DNA from: Pseudomonadota bacterium
Lineage (GTDB): Bacteria > Pseudomonadota > Gammaproteobacteria > Steroidobacterales > Steroidobacteraceae
Direction: 5' to 3'
Length of the DNA stretch: 46,844 nucleotides
NCBI GenBank assembly: GCA_023391815.1
Contig: JAEWAF010000127.1
Coordinates: forward strand, 1 to 46,844
The translations under genes were made by a program, and so were the position numbers. Shown here piece by piece: positions 17,201 through 26,139 of the stretch. The notes below the pieces were generated by a model. The model searched no databases and was not told the DNA's origin. It saw only the letters and a program-made list of their open reading frames with translations. The number at the start of each line of letters is the position of its first letter. Within the stretch, counting starts at the first letter, position 1.

Positions 17201-17858
17201 GGTTGCCGTGTGATCGGGTTCTCATTATTCGTGAATGTGCGCGTTAGCCGCAGCCCCCCGCTCCTTGACCGGATTTTTTTCTCCCTTGCAGAGGCGAAAC
17301 CCGGCGACTCCAGCTCCGTGCCCGTGGCCGGGAGGAACTGAATTGTTTTCTCCTCCGGAGGGGCCAGAACTCGAAAGCCTCAGGTTTCCTCGCCATGCTC
17401 AGGAGGTCATAACTGAATGTTTGCTCTCACTTCGGCAGAGCCTGAGTCCGGATTCGGCTTGCCCGCCGAATTTGGGACAAGACATGGACATTGTTTTTCT
17501 TCGTCGGAGAACCGCAACCGACTCGATCGCGAACAAATCGGACGCCGCCTCACTGATCCAGACCGGCACGGCACCTCTCGGAATCCGATTGCTCGCCGTG
17601 CTCATCATCCACAACGTCTTGTCGGGGTGATCGCGATTCATGGAGCGCGCGATCAACGTCAACGCCGGGCGAGCGGCGGACAGCTGCACGCGCGCGAACC
17701 GGTTGTAGTTCACATGCTCTACGCCCGGCACGCGCCCCGGTTTGTTTTCTGCCAAGAAGCGAAGCGCTCGATTCTCTCGCAGCATGGGGGAAGGAATCGA
17801 AGCATTCCTTACGCTGCGAGCCGAATCTCCGGGGGAAACTTTTTTTGAAAATTCGAAT
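17201..17858. other. Long intergenic region without a gene I can support
   Basis: Overlapping ORFs occur here on both strands (17399-17785 minus, 17417-17848 plus), but neither shows a family motif or a ribosome-binding site. Local structure includes CCCGGC/GCCGGG (about 17302 and 17330) and ATTCGGC/GCCGAAT (about 17452 and 17465). Several T-runs (for example 17274-17280 and 17841-17846) break the usual GC richness. It could hold a structured RNA or a decayed gene; I cannot decide which. Confidence 0.4.
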
Positions 17859-17882
17859 CCCCCTCCCGAGCGCGGGAGGGGG
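17859..17882 (-). terminator. Strong hairpin, probable terminator of the RcnB-like gene
   Basis: CCCCCTCCCG and CGGGAGGGGG form a perfect 10-bp stem with the 4-nt loop AGCG. On the minus strand it lies about 40 nt after the RcnB-like stop and is followed by ATTCGAATTTTC. The sequence, with GTAAGGGGGTGGG beside it, also resembles the short GC-rich palindromic repeats scattered between genes in many proteobacteria. Confidence 0.6.
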
Positions 17883-17922
17883 TAAGGGGGTGGGTCTTCA
17901 GGCCAAACGATGAAGCGTCAAA

Positions 17923-18468
17923 TCAGTAGAACAGCCCATTCACCACGCTGACGACCAAGCCACTGGTAACCGCCGCAAGCACCACATCATCATTCACCCG
18001 CACCCAATGATGGCCCCGCGGGGGCGCGTGCAAGTGATAGCGGCCATAGTCGTGAACGATGTACCGAGTCTCGCAGTACGAACGCGGCAGGTAGTCCCCG
18101 TGTCGCCAAGTGCGGACATAGTAGCCACGCGGGGCGATGTATCGGCCGCGGTCGTAGCGACGCTGGTCGATGCGACCGTTCCAGTAGCCGTCGCGATACG
18201 CGTCGCGACGATCGTAGCGATCGTGGTCCCGACGATAGTCGTGGCGATTCCAATCCCGGTGATCGCGATCGTGGCGGTCCCAATCGCGGCGGTCGTGGTC
18301 GCGGCGATCCCAGTTGCGATGGTCGTTTCGGTCATGGCTGCGATAGTCGCGACGATCGTCGTGGTGACGCTCGTGACGGCCATGATCGCGATCGTTGCCT
18401 GCGTACGCCGTCGTCGCCGTGCCGGCAAGCATCGACATCGCTACGGCAGCAGCAAACAGGGTCTTCAT
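17923..18468 (-). CDS. RcnB family protein with a His/Asp/Arg-rich tract
   Basis: A periplasmic protein of about 181 aa. MKTLFAAAVAMSMLAGTATTAYA is a clear signal peptide. Residues about 25-100 are a low-complexity run of His, Asp and Arg with repeated WDRRDHDR-type units. The C-terminal domain (TWRHGDYLP, YIVHDYGRYHLHAPPRGHHW, VLAAVTSGLV) matches the RcnB fold, known in E. coli for nickel/cobalt homeostasis. Of two ATGs, the one at 18468 has GAGGAG 6 nt upstream, so I use it. The His/Asp tract could bind divalent metals, but no metal transporter gene is adjacent. Confidence 0.82.
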   Translation of the reverse strand: MKTLFAAAVAMSMLAGTATTAYAGNDRDHGRHERHHDDRRDYRSHDRNDHRNWDRRDHDRRDWDRHDRDHRDWNRHDYRRDHDRYDRRDAYRDGYWNGRIDQRRYDRGRYIAPRGYYVRTWRHGDYLPRSYCETRYIVHDYGRYHLHAPPRGHHWVRVNDDVVLAAVTSGLVVSVVNGLFY

Positions 18469-18536
18469 CGCCATCTCCTCGTGACACCGGCCGAGCCGGC
18501 CTTGGGAGCCACTATTGACCAGCGCATCTGATCGGA

Positions 18537-18569
18537 AGCTGAACGACTTTGGTCAGGTTGCGTTCAGCT
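18537..18569. repeat. 9-bp inverted repeat upstream of opgD
   Basis: AGCTGAACG (18537-18545) and CGTTCAGCT (18561-18569) are perfect reverse complements with a 15-nt spacer. The element lies 57 nt before the opgD ATG, between the divergent RcnB-like and opgD genes. No T-run follows, so an operator or a leader hairpin is more likely than a terminator. Confidence 0.45.
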
Positions 18570-18625
18570 GGTAACCTTCCGCCGCCTCGTACGTTGAGCC
18601 ATTTCCGAAGCCACTTGGACGACTC

Positions 18626-20224
18626 ATGATCCGACGCCGCGAATTCCTGCAATCCGCAGTCCTGCTCTCCACGCTCTCCGCCACTCGGTTTGCTTCCGCC
18701 GCGGAGCAGCCTTATCGCGGGCCCGCCCGCCCGTTCGATTACGCCGTGCTCAAAGGCCAGGCGCGCGCGCTGGCGAGCAAGCCCTACGAGCCGCCGACCA
18801 AGCTGGCGCCCAAGGTGCTGGTCGACATGGGCTACGACGAATATCAGTCCATTCGTTTCAAGCGCGAAGACGCACTGTGGTCGGACATCCAAGGCGGCAA
18901 CTTCCGCTTGGAATTTTTTCACATGGGCCGCGGCTTCAAGGAGCCGGTGCGCATGCATGAAATCGTCGACGGTCAGGCGCGAGAGATTCTGTATCGTCCC
19001 GAGCTGTTCGACCTGAGTCGCAGCGGCATCAATGCGCGCTCGCTGCCCAAGGATCTGGCGTGGGCAGGCTTCCGGATTCACACCGTCACCGACTGGCAGA
19101 GAGACGTCGCGGCGTTCCTGGGTGCCAGCTATTTCCGGAGCGTCGGCAGCGACACGCGACAGTTCGGCTTGTCCGCTCGCGGTCTCGCGATCGACACCGC
19201 GCTCGACCCCGAAGAGTTTCCACGTTTCTCCGAGTATTTCTTCGAGCGCCCCAAGCCCGACGCGCGCACGCTGGTGATCTACGGCTTGATGGATTCGCCG
19301 AGCGTCGCCGGTGCATATCGATTCGCGCTGACGCCGGGCGCACCGCAGATCGTCGAAGTCGACGCGGCCATTTATCCGCGCAAAGCGATTCGACGCCTAG
19401 GCATCGCGCCGCTCACCAGCATGTATCAGGTCGGCGAGAACGATAAGCGCATGGGCTACGACTGGCGGCCGGAGATTCACGATTCGGACGGCCTGTCGCT
19501 GTACACCGGCAGTGGCGAATGGCTGTGGCGTCCGCTGAGCAATCCGCCGATGCTGCGCTTCAATTCGTATCTTGACGAAAATCCGCGCGGCTTCGGCTTG
19601 CTGCAGCGGGATCGCGATTTCAACAATTATCAGGACGACGGCGTGTTCTACGAGCGCCGTCCGAGTCTGTGGATCGAGCCGAAGTCGCCGTGGGGCAAGG
19701 GCTCGGTGCAGCTCACCGAAATCCCGACAGTGGATGAAACGTTCGACAACATCGTCGCGTTCTGGAATCCGGCGACCCCGGTCAAGGGCGGCGAAGAGCT
19801 GCTGTACAGCTATAACATGTACTGGGGCACGCAGATGCCCGTGTCTTCGAACCTCGGCGAAGTGGTCGCGACCCGCACCGGTCTCGGCGGTGTCGTGGGA
19901 CAGCGGCGGCGTTATTTCTCGTGGCGCTTCGCCATCGACTTCAAAGGCGGCGAGCTCGCGACGCTGCCTCCGGGGGCGAAGGTCGAGCCGGTGATTCACG
20001 TCTCGCGGGGCGAGGCTGAGATAACTTCGGCGCGTCCGCTGCACGAGATCGATGGTTATCGCGCGATGTTCGATCTGAAGCTGCCGGACGAGAGCATGGA
20101 TCCCGTGGACATCCGCCTGTACCTGCGCATCGGCAATCTGCCGCTCACCGAAATCTGGACGTATCAGTATTCGCCGCCGTCGATGAAGGATCGCCTGCTG
20201 ATGTTGCAGCAGGCCGGCCACTAG
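18626..20224 (+). CDS. opgD: Osmoregulated periplasmic glucan biosynthesis protein (OpgD/MdoD-like)
   Basis: A periplasmic glucan-modifying protein of the OpgG/OpgD family, 532 aa, close to OpgD length. The Tat signal is MIRRREFLQSAVLLST, ending near ASAAEQ; a Tat signal distinguishes OpgD from Sec-exported OpgG. Family segments include RPFDYAVLKGQARALA, PYEPP, YRFALTPG, LTSMYQVGEND, RPEIHDSDGLSLYTGSGEW and FGLLQRDRDFNNYQDDGVFYERRPSLW. Such proteins shape the linear glucans made by OpgH. No opgH is adjacent. The ribosome-binding site is weak. The upstream 9-bp dyad may be regulatory. Confidence 0.93.
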   Translation: MIRRREFLQSAVLLSTLSATRFASAAEQPYRGPARPFDYAVLKGQARALASKPYEPPTKLAPKVLVDMGYDEYQSIRFKREDALWSDIQGGNFRLEFFHMGRGFKEPVRMHEIVDGQAREILYRPELFDLSRSGINARSLPKDLAWAGFRIHTVTDWQRDVAAFLGASYFRSVGSDTRQFGLSARGLAIDTALDPEEFPRFSEYFFERPKPDARTLVIYGLMDSPSVAGAYRFALTPGAPQIVEVDAAIYPRKAIRRLGIAPLTSMYQVGENDKRMGYDWRPEIHDSDGLSLYTGSGEWLWRPLSNPPMLRFNSYLDENPRGFGLLQRDRDFNNYQDDGVFYERRPSLWIEPKSPWGKGSVQLTEIPTVDETFDNIVAFWNPATPVKGGEELLYSYNMYWGTQMPVSSNLGEVVATRTGLGGVVGQRRRYFSWRFAIDFKGGELATLPPGAKVEPVIHVSRGEAEITSARPLHEIDGYRAMFDLKLPDESMDPVDIRLYLRIGNLPLTEIWTYQYSPPSMKDRLLMLQQAGH

Positions 20225-20230
20225 ACCGAA

Positions 20231-20251
20231 GAGGCGACCTAACGTCGCCTC
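20231..20251. terminator. Hairpin between convergent opgD and TonB-receptor genes
   Basis: GAGGCGAC (20231-20238) and GTCGCCTC (20244-20251) form a perfect 8-bp stem around CTAAC. It lies 6 nt after the opgD stop and 54 nt from the receptor stop. No T-run follows on either strand, so termination would be weak or Rho-assisted. Confidence 0.5.
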
Positions 20252-20305
20252 GAACCGCGCGAACGCCGGTACACGGATGTAACGGCTTCGCAAATCCAGC
20301 CCGCG

Positions 20306-23146
20306 TCAGAACGTGTATCGGAAGCCCGTCTTCGCGGTCCACGAGTATTCTTCATACTGCAGCAGCCGCTTGCGACCGCCCAGGTTCCGATACGCCACAT
20401 AGGGCTCGTCGCCCAGATTCACGAAGTCGGCGAACACCTGAAACTGCGGCGTCACGCGATACTTCGCGCTCAGATCGAACTGAATGTGGTCCTCGACGTA
20501 GCGGTCGTCCTCGGGGCTTTCCCCCAGCTCGTGCAGATATTTGTCTCGATAGGACGCCGTCAGACGAAAAGTCAGCGGCCCTTTTTCGTAACCGAGCGAC
20601 GCGTTGAACGTGTTCTCCGCCGAAGCGGGCAACGAGATGGTCCGGCCGCCGATATCGCCTTCCGCATCGGTGTAGGTGTAATTGAAGCCCACCAGCACGC
20701 CGTCGAGCGGCGCCGGCAGGAAGCTCAGCGACTGTTGATAGTTGAGCTCAAAGCCTTTCACTTTCGCCACGTCGCCGTTCTGCGGGATCACCGCTTCGTC
20801 GAACGCGATGCCGAGGTACTCGCCCTCCTCGAAGACCACGTCCACGATGAAGTCCTCGATGCGCTTGAAGAACAAGCCACCCTGCAACACGCCGTTGCTG
20901 CCCAGATACCATTCGGCCGACAGGTCGACGTTCCAGGCGTCATACGGCTTCAGCTCGGGATTGCCGAACTCGCCTTCGCGCGCACCCTCGTCGTCTTCCT
21001 CGATCACGAAGCGTGGCGCGAGCCGGCCGATCTCGGGCCGCATCAGGCTGCGATACACGCCGACCCGCAACAACACGTCTTCGGCGGCCTGATAGCGAAC
21101 ATTCAAGCTCGGCAACACGTCAGTGTAGTCGCGCTCGAAGCTGGTGCCGGCGACGTCGACCGTGGTGTCGTCCTCGCCTTCCACCAACTCGACGCGGCTG
21201 GCGCGAATGTCGTTGCGTGTCTGCTCGACGCGCACGCCACCGACCAGACGCAACGCGCCCTGATCGAGTCGACCGAGCACGTAGCCCGCGTAGATGTCTT
21301 CGTCCACGCTGTAGTCGGCGATGTTCGATTCGAACGCCGTGTCGATGTCGTTCAGCTCGAAGTCCGCGATGTTTCGATTGATGAAGTCGCGCACCGCCGG
21401 GCCGTTGGGCACCGGGCCGAGGCCCGCGAGACCGTAACTCGGCAACCCCGCGACGTCGGCGAGCGTGAAGTCGCCATCGAAGCCATCGAAAATATCCGCC
21501 TGCTTGTCGTAGGTCTTCTCGCGCTGCCGGACCTTGGCTCCGAACTGCAACGTGAACTGGCCGTTGTTCAAAGCGAAGTCGCGCGAGATATCGAAGCGCG
21601 CCGCCAGCTCTTCGTCTTTCGACAAGCTGAGCTAAGTGCGCTCGACCTTATCGAACTCGTACTGCCCGGCATCGCCGAAGGCCGCCACGTTGTTGCCGGT
21701 CAGCGTGTAACGAGGCAGGCGCCAGTCGGCGTAGTTGAAGCTCACATCGAGCTCATCGTCACCGTCGAACTCCCGCTGGAACTCGACCGGATCGAGCGAG
21801 CCGGCCTCGCGTTCCCGGGCCGCCGACCAGGAACCGTTGTACTTGAAGGTCCAGGCGCCGGCGAAGGTCTCGCCGCCGAGGTTGAGCGAGGTGATGGTCT
21901 GCTTCTCGAAACGATCCTTGATGTCGCGAGTGATCTGAATCTCGCCATCCGCATCCGAGAAGCTCGCGCTGTTCGCATCGCCGCCGTTGGGGTCTTCGTC
22001 CATCTCGAAGACCACTCGACCGCGATATTCCTGATCCTCGAACTCGCTGCGGAGGAAGCGTGCATACAAAGTGGTCGTGTCGCTGGCGCGGAAGTCCAGC
22101 GAGAGCGCGCCGCCGAGACGCTTACGTTCGACATCGTAGTCCCGATATTCGACGGTGTCCGCGAACGCCACGTCGTCGCTCACGTCCCAGCCATCCATCT
22201 CGATGTTGTCGGTCGAGAACTCGCGTTTGTAATAGGACAAACCGCCGGCGATGCCCAAGCGGTCGCCTAGCATGGTGGAGAAATCCAGGCTGCCCTTCGG
22301 CGACCATTCACTCTTCAGGTCGTTGAACGAGCCTTCGCCCGAAAACGACAGGAACGGCTCCTTGCGATCGAACGCGCTGGTGGTGTTGATCTCGATGGAC
22401 GCGCCGATGGTGTCGGCATCCATATCGGGCGTCAGCGACTTCTTGATCTCGATGGATTCGATCAGCTCCGCGGGGATCACGTCGAGCGCGACGGAGCGCA
22501 CGTCCGCTTCCGGTGCCGGCACGCGCGCGCCGTTGATGGACGCGGCGTTCAGATCCGGCGACAAGCCACGCACCACGACGAAACGGCCTTCGCCCTGGTC
22601 GTTGAGCACATTGATGCCCGCGACCCTTCGCAACGATTCCGCCGCGTTCTGATCCGGGAACTGGCCGATACCATCGCGGCTCAGCACGCTTTCGACGCCG
22701 TCCGCCGAGCGCTGGCGAGACAAGGCACTGGCGAGACTGGCCTGCTGGCCGACCACGAGCACGTTCTCGATATATCCGCCGTCGTTCCGAGCGGTGCCCA
22801 GCAGGATGTCTGCGCTACGCGTATCGCCGGCAACATCAACTTTTGTTTCGACCGCGGAAGCACCGACGTACTGGGTCCGCAATGTGTAACTGCCGTCGGG
22901 AACATCGCCAAAACGAAACGAGCCATCGCTGCCGGTCTGCGCGCGACGTTGCAGTTCGACGATCTCGACCTCGGCGCTCTGAAGAAACTTGACGCCGGAA
23001 GCATCGCTCACTCGACCCGACAGAGAGCCCGCCAGCGCCGCCGACGTGAGACAGGAACCGGCCACGACGAGGGCCGTCACGGTCACCGGTGTGGACCAAA
23101 TACCACGGCCATCCCTGCGCCAATTCGCGCCTTTCTTAATTTTCAC
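20306..23146 (-). pseudogene. TonB-dependent receptor interrupted by one in-frame TAG
   Basis: An outer-membrane receptor read as 946 codons including one internal stop. The N-terminal part (504 codons from a GTG start, GGAG 8 nt upstream) has a signal peptide ending SAALA, a carboxypeptidase-regulatory-like domain (GSLSGRVSDASG to DVAGDTRSADI), a plug domain (SLRRVAGINVLNDQGEGRFVVVRGLSPD) and barrel strands, ending KVERT. TAG follows (21634-21632), then the same frame continues LSLSKDEELAARFDISRDF and runs to the correct barrel C-terminus, KTGFRYTF. There is no frameshift or deletion. A CAG-to-TAG change, a sequencing error or amber readthrough would each explain it. Export substrates are unknown. 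Confidence 0.88.
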
Positions 23147-23353
23147 GACAATGCTCCGACGAACTGTAGCGGCGATTCGCGGAGGCTTTATGCAGTGGCG
23201 TCGTGACGATTACGTTGCAATCGGATGACGAGGTGGAGACAGCAGCGCCCGGTCACTTCGGAAAGCAGCACTGCTCGAAGCTGCTGTCATGCAACTATCA
23301 TCTGCGTCGCCTCGCAAGGATGCACGGGAATCAGCGGCCCATTACCCCGGCAC

Positions 23354-23887
23354 ATGAGCAATTCCGAGCACATCGTTCAGTTTTTCCGCAGCGACGAAGA
23401 GTACGTGCGCGCGGCCGGCTATTTCCTTCGGGAAGGCCTGGAAGCAAACGAGACCTGCGTGGCGGTCGCCACTGCCGAACATCATCGGCAACTCAACCGG
23501 CATTTGCTCGACGCGGGCCTGGATCCAGACACGCTCTGCGCCGAATATCGCTACGTGCCGCTGAGCGCCGAGCAATTGCTGCCGACGTTCTTCGATGCGA
23601 GCTCCGGCATCGATCGGGAGCGCTTTCACCGCCAGTTCAATCTACTGATCAGCCAGGCCGGATCGCGCGGACAGCCAGTGCGAATTTTCGGCGAGATGGT
23701 TTCGATGGTGGCCGACCAGGGCCAGTCCGCCGCGGCCATCCAGCTCGAGGAATTGTGGAACGAGCTCAGCCGACAGCATCATTTCACTTTGTTCTGTTCG
23801 TACAAAGTCTCGCCATTCACCGAGAATCCGCGCTATCGCAAGCTTCTACACAGCATTCACAGTCACGTGGTCTGCGAAGGCGCCTGA
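23354..23887 (+). CDS. Stand-alone MEDS domain protein
   Basis: A cytoplasmic protein of 177 aa consisting of one MEDS domain (methanogen/methylotroph, DcmR sensory). Its hallmarks are HIVQFFRSDEEYVRAAGYFL, ATAEHHRQLNRHL, GQPVRIFGEMVSMVADQG, AIQLEELWNELSRQHHFTLFCSYKV. The domain usually sits beside histidine kinase or HATPase domains and is thought to sense small ligands, but here it is alone. An in-frame upstream extension has no similarity, so I start at MSNSEHIVQ. Its 3' end overlaps the convergent waaA gene by 25 nt. Confidence 0.85.
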   Translation: MSNSEHIVQFFRSDEEYVRAAGYFLREGLEANETCVAVATAEHHRQLNRHLLDAGLDPDTLCAEYRYVPLSAEQLLPTFFDASSGIDRERFHRQFNLLISQAGSRGQPVRIFGEMVSMVADQGQSAAAIQLEELWNELSRQHHFTLFCSYKVSPFTENPRYRKLLHSIHSHVVCEGA

Positions 23888-25149
23888 AGCAGCGGCTCGA
23901 TCAACTCCATCACCCGACTCAGCGCGCCCCGATTCGCCGCCACGATGGCTTTAGCTTTCGCACCCATCTCGGCTCGCGCGGTCGCATCGGCATATAAGTT
24001 TTGAATCGCCGCGGCCAGTTGTTCCGCCGAATGCACTTCCCGAGCGGCGCCGCTCTCGATCATCAGTTGCGCGATATCGGGCGCGTTGAAATTATGCGGA
24101 CCGACCAGGATGGGACGCTCGAGCACGGCGGGCTCCAGCAGATTGTGACCTCCGACCGTCGCAATCAAGCTTCCGCCCACGAACGCGATGTCCGCAGCGG
24201 CATAAAACATCATCAGCTCGCCCAACGTATCGACCAGCAACACCGAGGTCGCGGGCGTCACCGACTCATTCCGACTGCGCGACGCAAACTCGATCTGCTC
24301 ATTCTTCAACCAGGCGCGCACAGCTTCGAAACGATTCGGGTGACGAGGCACGAGCACGAGCAATGCGTCGGGCCGTTGTGTAATCACCGCTCGATGCGCG
24401 ACCAGCAGCTGCTGCTCTTCGCCATCGTGCGTGCTGCCCGCGACCCACACCGGGCGATTCGCGAGCTGCGCGGCTCGCAATGTTTCTCCCGCCTCGCGCG
24501 CCGCCGTCGGCACTTCGATATCGAATTTCACATTGCCCGCGACCAGCACGCGCGGCGCACCGATGGAACGATATCGCTCTGCATCCTGCGCTGTCTGAGC
24601 AGCCACGGTGACGTTGCCCGACAACGCATCACGAAACAGCGACGCAAACTTTCGATGTCGGATCGCGGAGCGTTCAGAGATGCGCGCACTCGCGAGCAGA
24701 ATGGGAATGCCACGACGCTTGCACTCGTCGAACAGATTCGGCCAGATCTCGCGCTCCATCACTATGGCCAGCACGGGCCGAACACGACTCAGGAAACGAC
24801 GCACCGCGCCCGGCAAGTCATAGGGCAGATAGGCGTGGCGGACAGAGTCGCCGAACAATGCCCGCACGCGCTGCGCGCCGGTCGGCGTCGCGGTCGTGAT
24901 CAAAAGCGAGTGCTGTGGATATTTTTTCAGCAGCGCGCGAACCAGTGGCGCGGCGGCCTGCACCTCGCCGACCGAGACCGCATGTATCCATAGGCAAGGG
25001 CGGCTCGGCGACGCGAACACACGCGTGTATCCGAATCGTTCGGACAGTCGATCGCGATAGGCAGGATCGCGCAGCCCTTGCAAGGCGGTGCCCGCCCAGG
25101 CGATGGGCGCAAACACATAGAGGAGTGCGGTATAGACGGAACGCAGCAT
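23863..25149 (-). CDS. waaA: 3-deoxy-D-manno-octulosonic acid transferase
   Basis: WaaA (KdtA) transfers Kdo from CMP-Kdo to the lipid A precursor at the inner face of the cytoplasmic membrane. The protein is 428 aa with an N-terminal membrane anchor (VYTALLYVFAPIAWAGTAL). GT30 features are ERFGYTR, IHAVSVGEVQAAAPLV, the ITTATPTGAQR segment, VMEREIWPNLF, WVAGSTHDGEEQQL and VGGSLIATVGGHNLLEPAV. It is divergent from the acyltransferase pair, so the LPS genes are arranged around this start. Whether it adds one or two Kdo residues cannot be told; a Kdo kinase nearby would fit a single-Kdo pattern as in Haemophilus. Confidence 0.95.
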   Translation of the reverse strand: MLRSVYTALLYVFAPIAWAGTALQGLRDPAYRDRLSERFGYTRVFASPSRPCLWIHAVSVGEVQAAAPLVRALLKKYPQHSLLITTATPTGAQRVRALFGDSVRHAYLPYDLPGAVRRFLSRVRPVLAIVMEREIWPNLFDECKRRGIPILLASARISERSAIRHRKFASLFRDALSGNVTVAAQTAQDAERYRSIGAPRVLVAGNVKFDIEVPTAAREAGETLRAAQLANRPVWVAGSTHDGEEQQLLVAHRAVITQRPDALLVLVPRHPNRFEAVRAWLKNEQIEFASRSRNESVTPATSVLLVDTLGELMMFYAAADIAFVGGSLIATVGGHNLLEPAVLERPILVGPHNFNAPDIAQLMIESGAAREVHSAEQLAAAIQNLYADATARAEMGAKAKAIVAANRGALSRVMELIEPLLQAPSQTT

Positions 25150-25203
25150 GTTGTGGTGTTCTTCGATAAGATGGTACCCGCAACCGCTGCCATCTATGAA
25201 GTG

Positions 25204-26139
25204 ATGACTACATCACCGACGGCTCCATCCACTCAACGCGTCCCGCTTTACCGCTTTCTCGGACCCGGGTTCTGGCCGATCTGGCTGGGGCTCGGGATCG
25301 TTCGCGCCCTGAATGTTTTGCCATTGCGCGCGCAGCTGGCAGTGGGACGGGCGCTCGGACGCCTGGCGTATCGCTTTGCCCGACGGGATCGACGGATCGC
25401 GCAGATCAATATCGCGCTGTGCCTGCCGGGACTGTCTCCGGCCGAGCGCGAGGAGCTGGTCCGCGAGCATTTCGAATCGCTGGGCTGCACGCTGCTCGAG
25501 ACCGGGCTGGTCTGGTGGGCCAGCGAGGCGCGCCTGCGCAAGCTCATTCAGTTCGAAGGCGAGGAACATTTGCAGGCCGCGCTGGCCAAGGGTCGTGGCG
25601 CGCTGATGCTGAGCGCGCACTTCACCACCTTGGAAATGGGGGCACGCGCGCTGACGCTGCTTGGGCCGACCAGCGTCATGTACCTGACGCCGAGCAATCC
25701 GCTGATCGCCGAGTTGTCGCGCCGAAACCGTGAAAGACATACGGTCCAGGCGGTCACCAGCGAGCAGGTCCGGGAGCTGCTCACGAATCTGAAAAACAAC
25801 TTGCCGGTCTGGTACGCGCCCGATCAGCGCTACACCGGCAAGAACAGCGAGACGGTGCCGTTCTTCGGCGTGCCCGCGGCGTCCAACGTCGCCACTTCCC
25901 GACTGGCGAAGATCTCCGGGGCACCGGTGCTACCCTATTTCCCCGAACGCCGCGCCGACCATTCCGGCTACGTGATCGTGATTCATCCGCCGCTGGAGCA
26001 CTTCCCCTCCGGCGATCCGGTGGCCGACACGCTGCGTTTCCACGAGCTGATCGAAGATCACGCACGCCGTAACCCGGCGCAGTACCTGTGGACTTACAAG
26101 CGCTTCAAGCGCCCGGACTACGACCCGTATCGACGTTGA
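25204..26139 (+). CDS. LpxL-family lipid A acyltransferase (first of a tandem pair)
   Basis: A membrane acyltransferase of about 311 aa that would add a secondary acyl chain to Kdo-lipid A. The N-terminal hydrophobic segment is FWPIWLGLGIVRALNVLPL. The catalytic HX4E motif is in LSAHFTTLEMG. PVWYAPDQRYTGK, PFFGVPAASNVATSRLAKISGAPVLPYFPER and YLWTYKRFKRP are typical LpxL/HtrB segments. I place the start at MTTSPTAP because it leaves a normal short tail before the anchor; an in-frame ATG at 25171 would add 11 residues. Its stop overlaps the next start as TGATG, so the pair is translationally coupled. Confidence 0.9.
   Translation: MTTSPTAPSTQRVPLYRFLGPGFWPIWLGLGIVRALNVLPLRAQLAVGRALGRLAYRFARRDRRIAQINIALCLPGLSPAEREELVREHFESLGCTLLETGLVWWASEARLRKLIQFEGEEHLQAALAKGRGALMLSAHFTTLEMGARALTLLGPTSVMYLTPSNPLIAELSRRNRERHTVQAVTSEQVRELLTNLKNNLPVWYAPDQRYTGKNSETVPFFGVPAASNVATSRLAKISGAPVLPYFPERRADHSGYVIVIHPPLEHFPSGDPVADTLRFHELIEDHARRNPAQYLWTYKRFKRPDYDPYRR

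Noticed and set aside
17280..17400. 6S RNA or a known riboswitch
   Set aside because: Short stems are present but I found no conserved block of any class I know, and the flanking genes give no support.
18007..18531. A 174-codon plus-strand frame rich in Val, Ala and Ile
   Set aside because: It is the antisense of the His/Asp/Arg-rich RcnB-like gene; its composition is just the complement of that tract.
20486..22270. A 594-codon open frame on the plus strand
   Set aside because: It is antisense to the TonB-dependent receptor and crosses its internal stop; the translation is low-complexity and unlike any family I know.
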